A DNA stretch of 64,000 nucleotides from CAMTUW01 sp947085035 (GCA_947085035.1 CAMTUW010000007.1:93759-157758), one strand, 5' to 3'; shown: positions 1-9,173, counted from the first letter of the stretch. Notes: generated by a model from the sequence alone, not told the origin. Made by a program: numbers and translations.

Positions 1-953
1 ATGGAGCCGGAGCCCGTGAGTATGATCCGTTTGATGGTGCGAACCTGGGTCGCCTGAGTCAGGTAGTAGTCGATCGAGCGCCGCACCTCTCCGATGAAGC
101 GGTTCGTCTCGCGCTCGAGCGCCTGTTGGGCGACCTGCACCGTCTCGGCATCGACGCCCGGGACGGACGACACGAGGGTGTCCATGGCCGGAAGCCCAGC
201 TTTGACCTTCAGGTCCTCCGCCTCGTCGTACGTCAGGTTCATGACGTTGGCTATCGCCTGCGTGAACTGCTTGCCTGCCAGAGCGGACACGCGCGTGAAG
301 CGAGGAACTCCACGCTCAACGACGACGATGTTCGTGAGTCCTGAGGTGATATGGATCAGCCCCGTCGCGCCCCCGGAATCATCATCACCAAGCACCTGCT
401 CGCCTATACCAAGCAGTGCTCGGACCAGTGCGAACGCGGTCAGATCGATGCGATCGAGCTTGAGTCCCGCGCTCTCGACGGTCTGCACGGCGCCGTTGAT
501 CATGTCCCGGGACGCGGCCACGAGAAGCACTTCCATCATGTGCTCGTCGGCCGGCGTCATGTAGTCGCCGATGACCTCATAGCTCAGGATCGCTTCTTCG
601 ACAGGGATGGGGATGTAGTCCTGGGCCTGGTACTGGATAGCCCCGGAGAGCTCGGCCTTCTCCATGTACGGCAGGTCGATCAGGCGCACGACGACCTTCT
701 GGTTGGCGACACCGATCGCGACTTCCTTCTGACGGAAGCCAGCCTGTTTCCACAGCGTTGTAATCGCCGAGGCGGCCGCATGGGGATCGACGATCTCGCC
801 CTCGACCACGGCGCCGAGCGGCATGGCGACACGCCCATAACCTGACAGAGTGAATCCGCCGGTTGAGGGACGCACGCGAGCGGCTCGGACGAAATCAGTA
901 CCTATGTCCAAACCGATCGGCGGCTGTGGTGAGCCTAGCCCAATAGGAGCCAA
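1..953 (-). CDS. pilM: Type IV pilus assembly protein PilM (partial, C-terminus beyond window)
   Basis: Actin-like ATPase that sits on the cytoplasmic face of the inner membrane and couples PilN/PilO to the PilB motor. The readable part opens with the actin-fold phosphate-1 loop (GLDIGTDFVRAARV), continues with the PilM hallmark region DLPYMEKAELSGAIQYQAQDY and IPIPVEEAILSYEVIG, and ends near the adenosine-binding glycine loop (IILTGSGS) at the window edge. I place the start at TTG 953: a stop codon lies a few codons upstream in frame, and AGGGAGG sits five bases before the TTG. It follows the minor pilins in the same direction; pilN/pilO would be expected beyond base 1. Confidence 0.9.
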   Translation of the reverse strand, partial: MAPIGLGSPQPPIGLDIGTDFVRAARVRPSTGGFTLSGYGRVAMPLGAVVEGEIVDPHAAASAITTLWKQAGFRQKEVAIGVANQKVVVRLIDLPYMEKAELSGAIQYQAQDYIPIPVEEAILSYEVIGDYMTPADEHMMEVLLVAASRDMINGAVQTVESAGLKLDRIDLTAFALVRALLGIGEQVLGDDDSGGATGLIHITSGLTNIVVVERGVPRFTRVSALAGKQFTQAIANVMNLTYDEAEDLKVKAGLPAMDTLVSSVPGVDAETVQVAQQALERETNRFIGEVRRSIDYYLTQATQVRTIKRIILTGSGS

Positions 954-1091
954 CGCTTCCTCCCTCGTACGCTACTGCGATGTCTGCTACGTATGCTGCT
1001 GCTGCGATGGTCCCTCGGTAAACGATACCATATCTCGGTTCAGGACAAGTACCCCCGCGTGAAACGCCTACCAGCATACTCTTCCAGCGTC

Positions 1092-2591
1092 CTACTGTCT
1101 GGTCCAGATAGCCAGACTCTGCGAAAGATTGCCATACCCAGGCATGCTCTTCGGGACGTTCTGTCCCAAGTTCGGGCTGGTGCGAAGGTCCATGTTGTTG
1201 TTGCCCTCGACGTCGATGCCCTTGCTGATGAGCGATCCCACCAAGTGAACCTTCGCGGATATCACGATACCCTCGTCCGCGAAGTACGCCCCCGCATGAG
1301 TTGGGACTCCGTCAGGATTCTTTGAGTTGCCGCCTGAGGATCCAGCAAGACGGATCCTCGACGGAGAGACGATTCCAACGATCCTGCCGGGATCGAAGGA
1401 CTGGTTGTTCCTGGTCACACCATCCCCGCAGACTCCCGGAAGAAGACCGCCGACCGGGGTGAAGTCGCCGTCGATGGTCACTTCGCCATTCGCGACCAAG
1501 GATCCGTTGCCGACGTACGTGACAGCCCCGACAGTGGCGGGAATCGTCAAGGGACCGTCGATGAAGACAGTACCCCATACCGTGAGGACCTTGGTGCTGT
1601 GATTCCACACGAAGTCGTCGTTCGGCTTCCCAAACGACGTTGTGGGACTGAGCGTGAAACCGGCTGCGAGACTCTTGTTCATGGTGCCGTCATTGTCGAT
1701 GACCTTGTAGCTCGTGGAAGCTCCAGGGGCCCGTGTTCCTGTGTAGGTGGCGGGGTTTCCCGTGGAGGTCACCTCGGAATTGGGCACTGAACGAACGACC
1801 GGATCGCCCTCGTTGTTATCCGAGGACTCGGTGACCGCGTTGGCATAGGCCCGCGTCAGAAAGGCGGTGTCGACTCTGGGAATGTTGATCTTCGGTACAG
1901 ACCGAATCACCTTGGTGGGCGCTGTGACGACCTTCGGGTCCGGTTGCGCTGGATCCACGTACAACAACCCGACATCGACGAGATAGCCCGACTTGACATC
2001 AAGCGTCCCGGACTTGATGTACACGGGACCCCAGCCCAACCCACCGGACATCGCGTTACCCAGGTTATCTCCCTGGCGCAGATCCTCGTAGGTGTAGAAC
2101 GGACCGTAGATGGAGGCGTTTCCGTTGAACTTGCCCGCGCCGGAGCTGTTCTGGTTGAATCCTGATCCGTACGCGATGTTCATGCCGTAGATGTCCATGA
2201 CGAACATCCGCACACGAACGGTCTCTCTCGAACCGTCTCTGGCCAGTCCGACCGACGTAAACCGAATGTCTCCCGGTACGGTTTCGGTCGCGGTCACGGT
2301 GGCGCTGCCCGAGCGGAGTTCCGCTGCGGTGAATACCATGGGAAAATCAGCGGCCTTGTAGCCCGTAAGCCCAACCCGCGCTGTGGCTGCGTCCATCGCA
2401 CCGCTTGCCGCCTGAAAAGCCAGCGCTTCGCTCTTTGTGCGCTCAGCCTCGTGCAGGGTCTGTTGGGCAAGCGAGAACCCCCCGACTGTTATCACCGTCA
2501 GCAGTGCGATGATCCCCATGACTGCGACCAGAGCGAACCCCTCTTCCCTGTCGCCTGTCCGATTCTTGAGGAGTGCGAATCTCTTGATCAT
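1092..2591 (-). CDS. PilX-like minor pilin with large C-terminal domain
   Basis: About 499 residues. The N-terminus carries a class III prepilin signal: a basic leader ending REEG, cleavage before F, then the hydrophobic stretch ALVAVMGIIALLTVITVGG. The residue at mature position 5 is Ala instead of the usual Glu, as is typical of GspK/PilX-type tip pilins. The rest is a long Gly/Asn/Val-rich beta-type domain (repeated VxGxVxIDG-like runs) resembling the DUF7305 domain often attached to such pilins. ATG 2591 is preferred over GTG 2600 because AGGA lies at usable spacing only for the ATG. It is the last minor pilin of the pilV-pilW-pilX-like run. An exact role (tip or adhesin) is inference. 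Confidence 0.75.
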   Translation of the reverse strand: MIKRFALLKNRTGDREEGFALVAVMGIIALLTVITVGGFSLAQQTLHEAERTKSEALAFQAASGAMDAATARVGLTGYKAADFPMVFTAAELRSGSATVTATETVPGDIRFTSVGLARDGSRETVRVRMFVMDIYGMNIAYGSGFNQNSSGAGKFNGNASIYGPFYTYEDLRQGDNLGNAMSGGLGWGPVYIKSGTLDVKSGYLVDVGLLYVDPAQPDPKVVTAPTKVIRSVPKINIPRVDTAFLTRAYANAVTESSDNNEGDPVVRSVPNSEVTSTGNPATYTGTRAPGASTSYKVIDNDGTMNKSLAAGFTLSPTTSFGKPNDDFVWNHSTKVLTVWGTVFIDGPLTIPATVGAVTYVGNGSLVANGEVTIDGDFTPVGGLLPGVCGDGVTRNNQSFDPGRIVGIVSPSRIRLAGSSGGNSKNPDGVPTHAGAYFADEGIVISAKVHLVGSLISKGIDVEGNNNMDLRTSPNLGQNVPKSMPGYGNLSQSLAIWTRQ

Positions 2592-2603
2592 CGATGCCAC
2601 ATC

Positions 2604-3206
2604 CTAATCGCGGTTCCGGAAGATGATCCTGCTGGACTCGGTCAGCGTCTTGCCGTCCGCGGTGGCTCGCACCGTCACAACGACCGACCGTGCCGAGTCA
2701 GGAATCTGGGCCAGAGTGGTGATCTCGGCGCCTGCGGCGTCGAAGTAACGAAACATCGGAACGTTGCCTGACACGTTGGTGATACGCCGTCCCAGCCGAC
2801 TCACGAACCTGGCTGGCACCACGACTTGTCCGCTGAGGCCTATCATGTGGGACCTGTGTTCGACCTGCGACTCGCCGTTGGGGTAGGCAACCACCCGAAA
2901 CGTATGAAGCTCTTGGTTGTCGTCGACGTTTTGATCCGTGCGCAGTGTGAGCGAATACGGGCCGGGCATAGGATTGGTGTCGATCCTGACGTTTTGTTGG
3001 ATGATCTCACCCATACGGGTGAGTGGGTAGGTGACAGCCTGAGCACGCTCTGCCTCTGCAGTGGCTTGCTGCTGGCTGCGATTCACCGTGAACGCCACCG
3101 AGTACGCGGTGCCAAGCACGACTCCGAACAGCACGAGCCCGACCAGCAGCTCAGCCATCGTGACTCCAGCGTCGGATGCCAGCTCATGTCGCCTGAAACG
3201 AATCAC
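2604..3206 (-). CDS. PilW-like minor pilin
   Basis: 200 residues from GTG 3206, whose GTGA overlaps the stop of the upstream pilin; a longer upstream reading would run into that gene. The N-terminus has a prepilin leader (IRFRRHELASDAG), cleavage before VTMAELLVGLVLFGVVLG, and Glu5 present. The remainder, with NRSQQQATAEAERA and alternating polar beta strands, is like PilW/PilJ-type pseudopilins that prime pilus assembly. The residue after cleavage is Val, not Phe. Family membership is clear from the N-terminus; the specific name rests on its position between a PilV-like and a PilX-like gene. Confidence 0.75.
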   Translation of the reverse strand: MIRFRRHELASDAGVTMAELLVGLVLFGVVLGTAYSVAFTVNRSQQQATAEAERAQAVTYPLTRMGEIIQQNVRIDTNPMPGPYSLTLRTDQNVDDNQELHTFRVVAYPNGESQVEHRSHMIGLSGQVVVPARFVSRLGRRITNVSGNVPMFRYFDAAGAEITTLAQIPDSARSVVVTVRATADGKTLTESSRIIFRNRD

Positions 3207-4744
3207 AACCGCCACGCCGCCCAGTCGATGGCGGGTGTAGTCGTAGGCGGCGTCATCCATCGAGTCCAGTCATAGGCGCCCATTGTCGTCGCGCCAACGT
3301 CATTAGTCGAGCGCGTGAAACCTACGACGCCAGACGGTACCGAGACAGCGCTTCCGCCGGTGGGGGTCAGCGTGGCGACGCAGCGGAATCGAATGCCGTT
3401 ATCTGAGAACCTGCCGTTCACGGGTGCGGTGAGAGACTGCGTGAGCGCCGGTGTGGTGGTCGTGGAAAGGTCTGTCCACGCACCGGTCGGGCCGTAAGAA
3501 TACTGCCAGCGATAGTTCACCGCGCCCGTGACGGGGAACTGTGGAGCTATACTCCTCAGCGCAAGCGACAGGATCGCTCTGGAGTTGTTCTTTCCAGCGC
3601 CGGTCACAGAGACCGTCGACCCGGTCAGCATCTGGCGCGCGATGAACCACTGAGACGAAACACGTGCGGACTCGGAGGCCAGATGATTGTGCACGTGCGC
3701 CCGCGGCCCGCGAGCACTCACGAGAATCCGCCTTCTGGTGAACTCAGTGGTCGCACGATCAGTGGTCGTCTGAGTGTCAGCGCCTGCGGACTGGGTCACC
3801 TCGCTCGGGACGACCGCGCCGGCAGAAGTCTGCGTCTCCATCAGAATTCTGTACGAGAGCGCGGGGTCGGTTGTTTTTTCGGTATCTGACCACGCCCAAC
3901 GCACTGAGGAGAAGTCGGACACAGTCAAGACCTCGGGAGTCGTGGGCGCAGAGGCCGGAACGTTGTCAACGTAGACGCTCCAAGCCAGATCACCCAGTTG
4001 TCCCAGTGTGTCTCGGGCCTGTGCGCGCATCTCGACAAGTCCGTCAGCCCAGCCGGTCGTAGCCCATACGCCCTGGGTGGAATCGGATGAAGCGGTCGTG
4101 CGCTTCTCCAGCACGACCCTACCGCCCGCGGTCATCTGCAGGCGCGTGAGTGTCACGCCCGAGCCACCCGACTGGGCCTCCATACCTACGGACACGAGGT
4201 CGCCCCAGACAACGGCTCCGCTCAGCGGGGTATTGTTGGTGCGGACGACCGTGGGTTTCGGGACGCTCGGCGTGCCGGTTGGACTGTCAGATCCGCTCGA
4301 GAGTGCCGGGCGCACATAGGTACCGGCTGACATCCGTATGGGCTCCCCGACCGGGCCCTTGGCGACAACCGTGACGACCACGTGCTTGTACGCGGGTGGG
4401 TGAATGGCGGGGTTCTGCCCCGCGAACCACTTCGGTGCAACGGTAGCCGTGATCACCAGACTGACGTTGTTCAGGGTGACCGAGCGCGCAGTGGCGAACT
4501 GATTCAGTTTCGCTTGTGTGACGTCGTCATACGTGAGCTCGCGCACGCTTTCCATGAACGAGTTGACCTGATTGACCGCAACAGCATCGGCTTTGGCCGC
4601 CACACTCATTCCGGTTGACGCGCCCACCAATCCCATCAGCGCGGTGGCCACGAAGAACAGAATCGCAGCAGCTACGACCACCTCGATCAGAACCCAGCCC
4701 TCGTCAGAGCGGGTCTGTTCCGACCTTCTGTTATCGATGCACAC
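3203..4744 (-). CDS. PilV-like minor pilin with long secreted region
   Basis: 513 residues from GTG 4744 (AAAGGA upstream). The prepilin signal is SDEG followed by WVLIEVVVAAAILFFVATAL, with Glu5 present but Trp at position 1 of the mature protein, an unusual choice. The segment VNQVNSFMESVRELTYDDV is typical of PilV/PulJ-like minor pilins. Residues from about 170 onward form an additional region of beta-rich, Ser/Thr-rich sequence that looks like Ig-like or fibronectin-like repeats (VYVDNVPASAPTTPEVLTVSD, then YRWQYSYGPTGAWTDLSTTT), suggesting a surface-exposed adhesin module. The repeats are judged by eye only. First gene of the minor pilin group. Confidence 0.72.
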   Translation of the reverse strand: MCIDNRRSEQTRSDEGWVLIEVVVAAAILFFVATALMGLVGASTGMSVAAKADAVAVNQVNSFMESVRELTYDDVTQAKLNQFATARSVTLNNVSLVITATVAPKWFAGQNPAIHPPAYKHVVVTVVAKGPVGEPIRMSAGTYVRPALSSGSDSPTGTPSVPKPTVVRTNNTPLSGAVVWGDLVSVGMEAQSGGSGVTLTRLQMTAGGRVVLEKRTTASSDSTQGVWATTGWADGLVEMRAQARDTLGQLGDLAWSVYVDNVPASAPTTPEVLTVSDFSSVRWAWSDTEKTTDPALSYRILMETQTSAGAVVPSEVTQSAGADTQTTTDRATTEFTRRRILVSARGPRAHVHNHLASESARVSSQWFIARQMLTGSTVSVTGAGKNNSRAILSLALRSIAPQFPVTGAVNYRWQYSYGPTGAWTDLSTTTTPALTQSLTAPVNGRFSDNGIRFRCVATLTPTGGSAVSVPSGVVGFTRSTNDVGATTMGAYDWTRWMTPPTTTPAIDWAAWRL

Positions 4745-4872
4745 GATGACCGTCCTTTGGCAGACCGGATGGTACTCAAGTGCGCGCCCGTCACGATGCG
4801 CACAACGACGCTGTCTCGTGTCATTTATCGGCCGAACAGCGCCATGTCCTTAGTCGGTGACTGTGACGGCCA

Positions 4873-5685
4873 TCATAGCATCGAGGAATACCACTCCCAG
4901 AGTGGCATACCCACTGCGGCGGTGATGACGGCGCCTGTTGCAAGAAACGGTCCGAAGGGGATCTTCCTTCGTGCACCCGAACCGGTTCCGATCACCACCG
5001 ACGCCACCGCACCCACAACGGATCCGAGCATCAAGGCGAGCAACACGTACGGACCCAGAAACAGGCCCATGACAGCCAGAAGCTTGATGTCTCCCATCCC
5101 CAGCCCCGAGACTCCGCGGATCACGGAGTAGAGCGCAGCGATGGCCAAAGGTATCCCCGCACCTAGAAGCATCCCCAGGCCCGCGAACGCAACAGGATGA
5201 GACAGCGCTGAGCCCGATTGCAGGAGCGGGGCCACCTGATTCGGTGTGACCGTGGAGAGTCCAACGCCGACGAGGCCGATGACGCCCAGAATCGCAACCA
5301 ACTTGTTGGGCAGCCGATACGTGTCCAAGTCAATCGCCGAGAGGATCAACAGCAGATAGAAGAAAGCGATGCCGAATGCTGTTCTGAGAGAGAGCCCCCA
5401 CAGTGCCCACGCCAGTAGCCACAGGACACCGGATGTGAGTTCGACCGCAGGATAACGTACAGGTATCGGAGCGCCACACTCGCGGCACTTGGCTTTGAGA
5501 GCGAGCCATGAAACCACAGGAATGTTGTCGAGCCAACTGATGGAGCCCCCACATGACGGGCAGCGAGATCCCGGGTGCGACAAGGACTCGCTGCGGGGGA
5601 ATCGCCAGATCACGACGTTGGCGAAGCTCCCGAAGACGAGTCCCAAGAGGGCGACGACGAGCGGGACGAACACGTCGGGCAACAC
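4873..5685 (-). CDS. pilD: Prepilin peptidase / N-methyltransferase PilD
   Basis: 270 residues, an inner-membrane aspartyl protease that cleaves the leader of all pilins here and N-methylates the new end. It shows the N-terminal GSFANVVIWR motif, two CxxC pairs (CPSCGG and CRECGA) of the methyltransferase zinc site, and both catalytic aspartates, in AIDLDTYRLPN and in the GMGDIKL loop. Around eight hydrophobic helices follow the usual pattern and the length matches the family. Start GTG 5685 has AGAGG close by; TTG three bases later is possible. It lies between pilA (with a terminator) and the minor pilins, with a TACACT -10 element upstream. Confidence 0.95.
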   Translation of the reverse strand: MLPDVFVPLVVALLGLVFGSFANVVIWRFPRSESLSHPGSRCPSCGGSISWLDNIPVVSWLALKAKCRECGAPIPVRYPAVELTSGVLWLLAWALWGLSLRTAFGIAFFYLLLILSAIDLDTYRLPNKLVAILGVIGLVGVGLSTVTPNQVAPLLQSGSALSHPVAFAGLGMLLGAGIPLAIAALYSVIRGVSGLGMGDIKLLAVMGLFLGPYVLLALMLGSVVGAVASVVIGTGSGARRKIPFGPFLATGAVITAAVGMPLWEWYSSML

Positions 5686-5724
5686 GGAACCTCTCTTCGC
5701 TGAGCACCATCATGTGCGCATCAG

Positions 5725-5730
5725 AGTGTA
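5725..5730 (-). promoter_or_regulatory. Promoter -10 (TACACT) for pilD and minor pilins
   Basis: GC-TACACT on the minus strand, directly after the pilA terminator hairpin and about 40 bases before the pilD start. No convincing -35 is seen. The same hexamer occurs before many other genes in the window, which supports it. Confidence 0.5.
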
Positions 5731-5738
5731 GCGCACGC

Positions 5739-5770
5739 GAAAGGAGCCGGTCTTTCGACCGACTCCTTTC
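5739..5770 (-). terminator. Terminator hairpin between pilA and pilD
   Basis: Fourteen-base stem (5739-5752 with 5757-5770) around a GAAA tetraloop on the minus-strand RNA, one G-U pair, just downstream of the pilA stop. No T-run follows, so it may act as a partial terminator or a 3'-end stabiliser that leaves pilA mRNA more abundant than pilD. Confidence 0.65.
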
Positions 5771-5798
5771 GGTATCGAGTTCACGCTGTGTGCGATTG

Positions 5799-6155
5799 CT
5801 AGTTCTCGTAGTTGTGGTTGAGGATGGAGCAGTCGAAATCACCCGCGGTAACGTCGTAGGTACCGGTGCCGGGACACGTGGACGACTTGGCCCAGTCCTT
5901 GACGTACCCGCCGATCGCGGCCTGCCCCTGTGCCATGGTGCCGATCGAAGAGGCGAGGTTGGTCTCGCTCGCGGCGACCCACTGCTGCACAGCGCCGTCG
6001 AGTGTACGCAGGTTCGCCGAACACGCCCGCCTGCGCGCGGAATCGCTGGCCGAGTTGAAGACCGGGATGGCGACAGCTACAAGAATACCGATAATAAGGA
6101 CAACGACCATCAGCTCGACAAGGGTGAATCCCTCGTCCTTTCGGAACAGCCTCAT
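5799..6155 (-). CDS. pilA: Type IV major pilin PilA
   Basis: 118 residues. The nine-residue leader MRLFRKDEG is followed by FTLVELMVVVLIIGILVAVAIPVFN, the canonical type IVa prepilin signal with Phe1 and Glu5. The mature protein of about 109 residues is short. Its globular part has three cysteines (CSANLR, STCPG, DCSIL); two near the end could form the D-region disulfide. A longer upstream reading is rejected because AGGAGGGATCAGC precedes ATG 6155. The mRNA leader contains hairpins (see separate entry) and a strong terminator follows, which fits a highly expressed structural subunit. pilC lies upstream, pilD downstream. Confidence 0.93.
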   Translation of the reverse strand: MRLFRKDEGFTLVELMVVVLIIGILVAVAIPVFNSASDSARRRACSANLRTLDGAVQQWVAASETNLASSIGTMAQGQAAIGGYVKDWAKSSTCPGTGTYDVTAGDFDCSILNHNYEN

Positions 6156-6158
6156 GCT

Positions 6159-6205
6159 GATCCCTCCTTCCCCCTTGCGGGGATCGCGGGCACCACGTTG
6201 GTGCC
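6159..6205 (-). promoter_or_regulatory. Structured pilA leader with hairpin over the ribosome binding site
   Basis: On the minus-strand RNA a 7-bp hairpin (6189-6195 with 6199-6205) is followed by GATCCC (6180-6185), which can pair with GGGATC (6159-6164) at the 3' edge of the AGGAGGG ribosome site. A competing 4-bp stem CCCC-GCAA-GGGG uses the same C-run, so two exclusive folds are possible. Confidence 0.4.
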
Positions 6206-6264
6206 TCTTACACATAACTTATCGGCAACACGTCGCCGTGCTTTAGCGGAAAGTGACCACAGAT

Positions 6265-7473
6265 TCACTGCACCAGTGTGATGACCTGGAACATGGGCAG
6301 GTAGAGCGCCACGACCATACCGCCCACCACGACGCCGAGCGTCGCCATCATGAGGGGCTCGATGAGCGACGTGAGGCCATCGACCGCCATGGAGACCTCT
6401 TCGTCATAGAAGTCCGCGATCTTGTTGAGCATCGCATCGAGCGCACCGGTCTCCTCGCCCACGGCGATCATCTGGACGAGCATCGACGGGAACACCTTGC
6501 TCTCGGAGAGCGGCTTGGCGATCGTCTCGCCCTCTTTGATGGCCGAGCGCGTCTTCCTCACGGCCTGAGCGACCATCTCGTTGCCTGCGGTGTCCGCGAC
6601 GATGTCGAGGGCCGCGAGGATGGGCACGCCTGCAGAGATGAGCGTCCCGAACGTGCGCGTGAACCTGGCGAGCGAGATCTTTCGGATCAGCGGGCCGAAC
6701 ACCGGCATCTGGAGTAACGCAGCATCCCAGATGAGCATGCCCGGTCCCTTCGACCACCACTTGAAGGCGAAGACCGTCGAGAAGATCAAGACGACGGTCA
6801 CGATGCCACCAAAGCCGGCAACGAAATTGGAGGCGTTCACGAGCATCTGCGTCATGAACGGGAGTTCACCGCCCATGTCCGAGAACATCTTCTCGAAGGT
6901 CGGCACGACGAAGACCATCATGGCCACGAGGATGACGAGCACCATTCCGCCCATCGCCACCGGATAGGTCATCGCGGACTTGATCTTGCCCTTGAGCGTC
7001 TGTTCCTGCTCGAAGTGATCAGCCACCCTGTTCAAGACGTCGTCCAAGACACCACCGGTCTCCCCGGCGCGAACCATGTTGACGAAGATGGGCGGAAACA
7101 CCTTCGGGTGGCGCACAAGTGAATCCGAAAGCGACTGCCCGGACTCCACATCTTTGGCCAGCTGACCGATGATGTCTCGCAGATAGGCGTTCTCGGTCTG
7201 GCTGCCCAGGATCGAGAGGCACTTCGTCAGCGAGAGACCTGCGTTGATCATGGTGGAGAACTGCCGGGCGAAGATGGTCACGTCTTTGACCTTGACACCG
7301 GTACCGAACGTGATGTTGCCAAGCGACGCGATGCCACCTTGCTGATTCAAGTCCAAGATGATGTAGCCCATCTGGGTGAGCTTGGCTTGGACCGCATCTT
7401 TCGATTCGCCCTCGAGCTTGCCTTTGGCGATTTTGCCCGCCTTGTCGCGGACGGTATATGAAAACGTGGACAT
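6265..7473 (-). CDS. pilC: Type IV pilus inner-membrane platform protein PilC
   Basis: 402 residues. The N-terminal cytoplasmic region starts FSYTVRDKAGKIAKGKLEGES, then come two GspF/PilC domains. The first has FARQFSTMINAGLSL and LVRHPKVFPPIFVNMVRAGETGG, the second FTRTFGTLISAGVPILAALD and KVFPSMLVQMIAVGEETGAL. There are three predicted membrane segments (around residues 170-195, 220-240 and 375-395). PilC links the PilB motor to pilin insertion in the membrane. Start ATG 7473 has GAGGAG upstream. The length is normal for the family. It sits between pilB and pilA, probably in one transcript with pilB (30-base gap). Confidence 0.96.
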   Translation of the reverse strand: MSTFSYTVRDKAGKIAKGKLEGESKDAVQAKLTQMGYIILDLNQQGGIASLGNITFGTGVKVKDVTIFARQFSTMINAGLSLTKCLSILGSQTENAYLRDIIGQLAKDVESGQSLSDSLVRHPKVFPPIFVNMVRAGETGGVLDDVLNRVADHFEQEQTLKGKIKSAMTYPVAMGGMVLVILVAMMVFVVPTFEKMFSDMGGELPFMTQMLVNASNFVAGFGGIVTVVLIFSTVFAFKWWSKGPGMLIWDAALLQMPVFGPLIRKISLARFTRTFGTLISAGVPILAALDIVADTAGNEMVAQAVRKTRSAIKEGETIAKPLSESKVFPSMLVQMIAVGEETGALDAMLNKIADFYDEEVSMAVDGLTSLIEPLMMATLGVVVGGMVVALYLPMFQVITLVQ

Positions 7474-7502
7474 CCGGGCTCCTCAGCACTGGTTGCGCTC
7501 AC

Positions 7503-9173
7503 TCAGACGATGACGCGCACGATCTCTTCGACCGACGTCAATCCCAATCGTACCTTCTCGAGGCCGTCTTGCCTGAGCGTCAACATGCCCTGCGACGTGG
7601 CGACCCGCTTGATCTTGTCAGCGGTGGCCTCCTCAACGCACAGTTTCGAGATCTCCTCGCTCATCATCAACACCTCGTGGACGCCGATACGACCTTTGTA
7701 TCCGGTTCCACCGCACTTGCGACACCCCACTGACCGGTAAACAGACTCGGGGAGGTTATCGGCAGTGTATCCCGCGTCGATGAGAACCTTGGGCTTCGGG
7801 CGCCACTCCTGCTTGCACTCCGAACACAACTTGCGAGCGAGTCGCTGCGCGAGGATGCAGTCGAGCGCTGAGGAGACGAGGAACGGCTCGACCCCCATCT
7901 CGATCAACCGCGTCAGCGCGCTGGGCGCATCGTTGGTGTGCAGGGTGGAGAGCACCAGGTGGCCGGTGAGCGCGGATTCGATGGCGATCTGCGCCGTCTC
8001 GCGGTCACGGATCTCTCCGACCAAGATGACGTCGGGCGAACAGCGCAGAAACGATCGCAGCGCGCGCGCGAAGTCGAGGCCCGCCTTGTGATTCATCTGG
8101 CACTGGTTGATACCGGGTAGACGGTACTCCACAGGGTCTTCTGCGGTGACGATGTGGCGCGCGGGATCGTTCAGCACGTTGATCGCCGCATAGAGCGAAG
8201 TCGACTTGCCCGAGCCGGTAGGACCGGTGACCAGTATGGCCCCGTAGGGTTTCTTGAACGAGCTCTCGAACCGCTCGAGCGCCGACGGGAGGAAGCCGAG
8301 GTCTGTCAGGCGCAGGAGGATCGAGTCCTTGCGAAGGATCCGCAACACGATGCGCTCACCGTACACCGTGGGAAGCGACGAGACACGGAAGTCGAGCCTG
8401 AGGGTGCCGATGGTGACTGCACAGTGCCCGTCCTGGGGGCGCCTGGAGTCCGAGATATCCATTTCGGCCATGATCTTGAATCGGGAGATCATGGCCTGTT
8501 GGGTCGATTTCGGACTCCTCATGATCTCGTGGAGCACGCCGTCGATGCGAAGGCGGATGCGCAGGTCGTTCTCCTGCGGTTCGACGTGGATGTCTGAAGC
8601 ACCGTCTGACACGGCCTTTTGGATGATGAAGTTCACGAGCTTGACCGCCGGCGCTTCGGACTCGATGTCTGTCAGCTGCGACAGTTCGTCGTCACCGATG
8701 TCCTCGGTTCCCACGAACGCATCATCCGTCGTGTGTTCGGCGACCTTGTAGTACTCCTCGATCGCGGCCACGATGTCGTCTTTTGTCGAGATGGCGGGCT
8801 TGATCTCGAAACCGGTGATGATCCGCAGGTCATCGAGCGCGAGCACGTTCTGTGGATCGGCCATCGCGACGAGGAGTGTCCCGGCGGTCAGTGAGACCGG
8901 CATGAGGGTGTAGCGGCGAGCCAGGTCTCTTGGAACGACGGCGACTGCACCGGGCTCAGGCGGTCTTTCCGAGAAGTTGATGTATTCGATGCCGATCTGC
9001 TTGGCCATGACCGAGAGAATCGCGCCTTGCGTGGCGTATCCCAAGTCAACCAGAACGCGGCCGAGCGGACTGCCCGTGGCCCTGTGGACCTCAAGCGCGT
9101 CATTCAACTGCCCCTCAGTGATGATGCCAGCTCGCATGAGGAGCTGACCAAGCCTTTGTCCTGCTTCCGCCAC
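7503..9173 (-). CDS. pilB: Type IV pilus assembly ATPase PilB (copy 1)
   Basis: 556 residues, the hexameric cytoplasmic motor for pilus extension. It shows an N-terminal GspE/MshEN domain (residues 1-150, LGQLLMRAGIITEGQLNDAL), Walker A GPTGSGKST, the Asp box, Walker B ILVGEIRDRETAQIA, the His box HLVLSTLHTNDA, and a tetracysteine zinc site (CSEC and CRKCGGTGYKGR) that marks PilB/GspE rather than PilT. Start GTG 9173 has AAAGGA upstream. It is followed by pilC and preceded by the GTPase module. A second copy of exactly the same length lies at 13316-14986. Confidence 0.95.
   Translation of the reverse strand: MAEAGQRLGQLLMRAGIITEGQLNDALEVHRATGSPLGRVLVDLGYATQGAILSVMAKQIGIEYINFSERPPEPGAVAVVPRDLARRYTLMPVSLTAGTLLVAMADPQNVLALDDLRIITGFEIKPAISTKDDIVAAIEEYYKVAEHTTDDAFVGTEDIGDDELSQLTDIESEAPAVKLVNFIIQKAVSDGASDIHVEPQENDLRIRLRIDGVLHEIMRSPKSTQQAMISRFKIMAEMDISDSRRPQDGHCAVTIGTLRLDFRVSSLPTVYGERIVLRILRKDSILLRLTDLGFLPSALERFESSFKKPYGAILVTGPTGSGKSTSLYAAINVLNDPARHIVTAEDPVEYRLPGINQCQMNHKAGLDFARALRSFLRCSPDVILVGEIRDRETAQIAIESALTGHLVLSTLHTNDAPSALTRLIEMGVEPFLVSSALDCILAQRLARKLCSECKQEWRPKPKVLIDAGYTADNLPESVYRSVGCRKCGGTGYKGRIGVHEVLMMSEEISKLCVEEATADKIKRVATSQGMLTLRQDGLEKVRLGLTSVEEIVRVIV

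Noticed and set aside
895..1077. 60-codon minus-strand frame ahead of pilM
   Set aside because: It overlaps the real pilM start (TTG 953 with AGGGAGG) in another frame and has no recognisable content.
6205..6264. Sigma-54 promoter before pilA
   Set aside because: GG and GC elements are one base too close together and no activator gene is in view.
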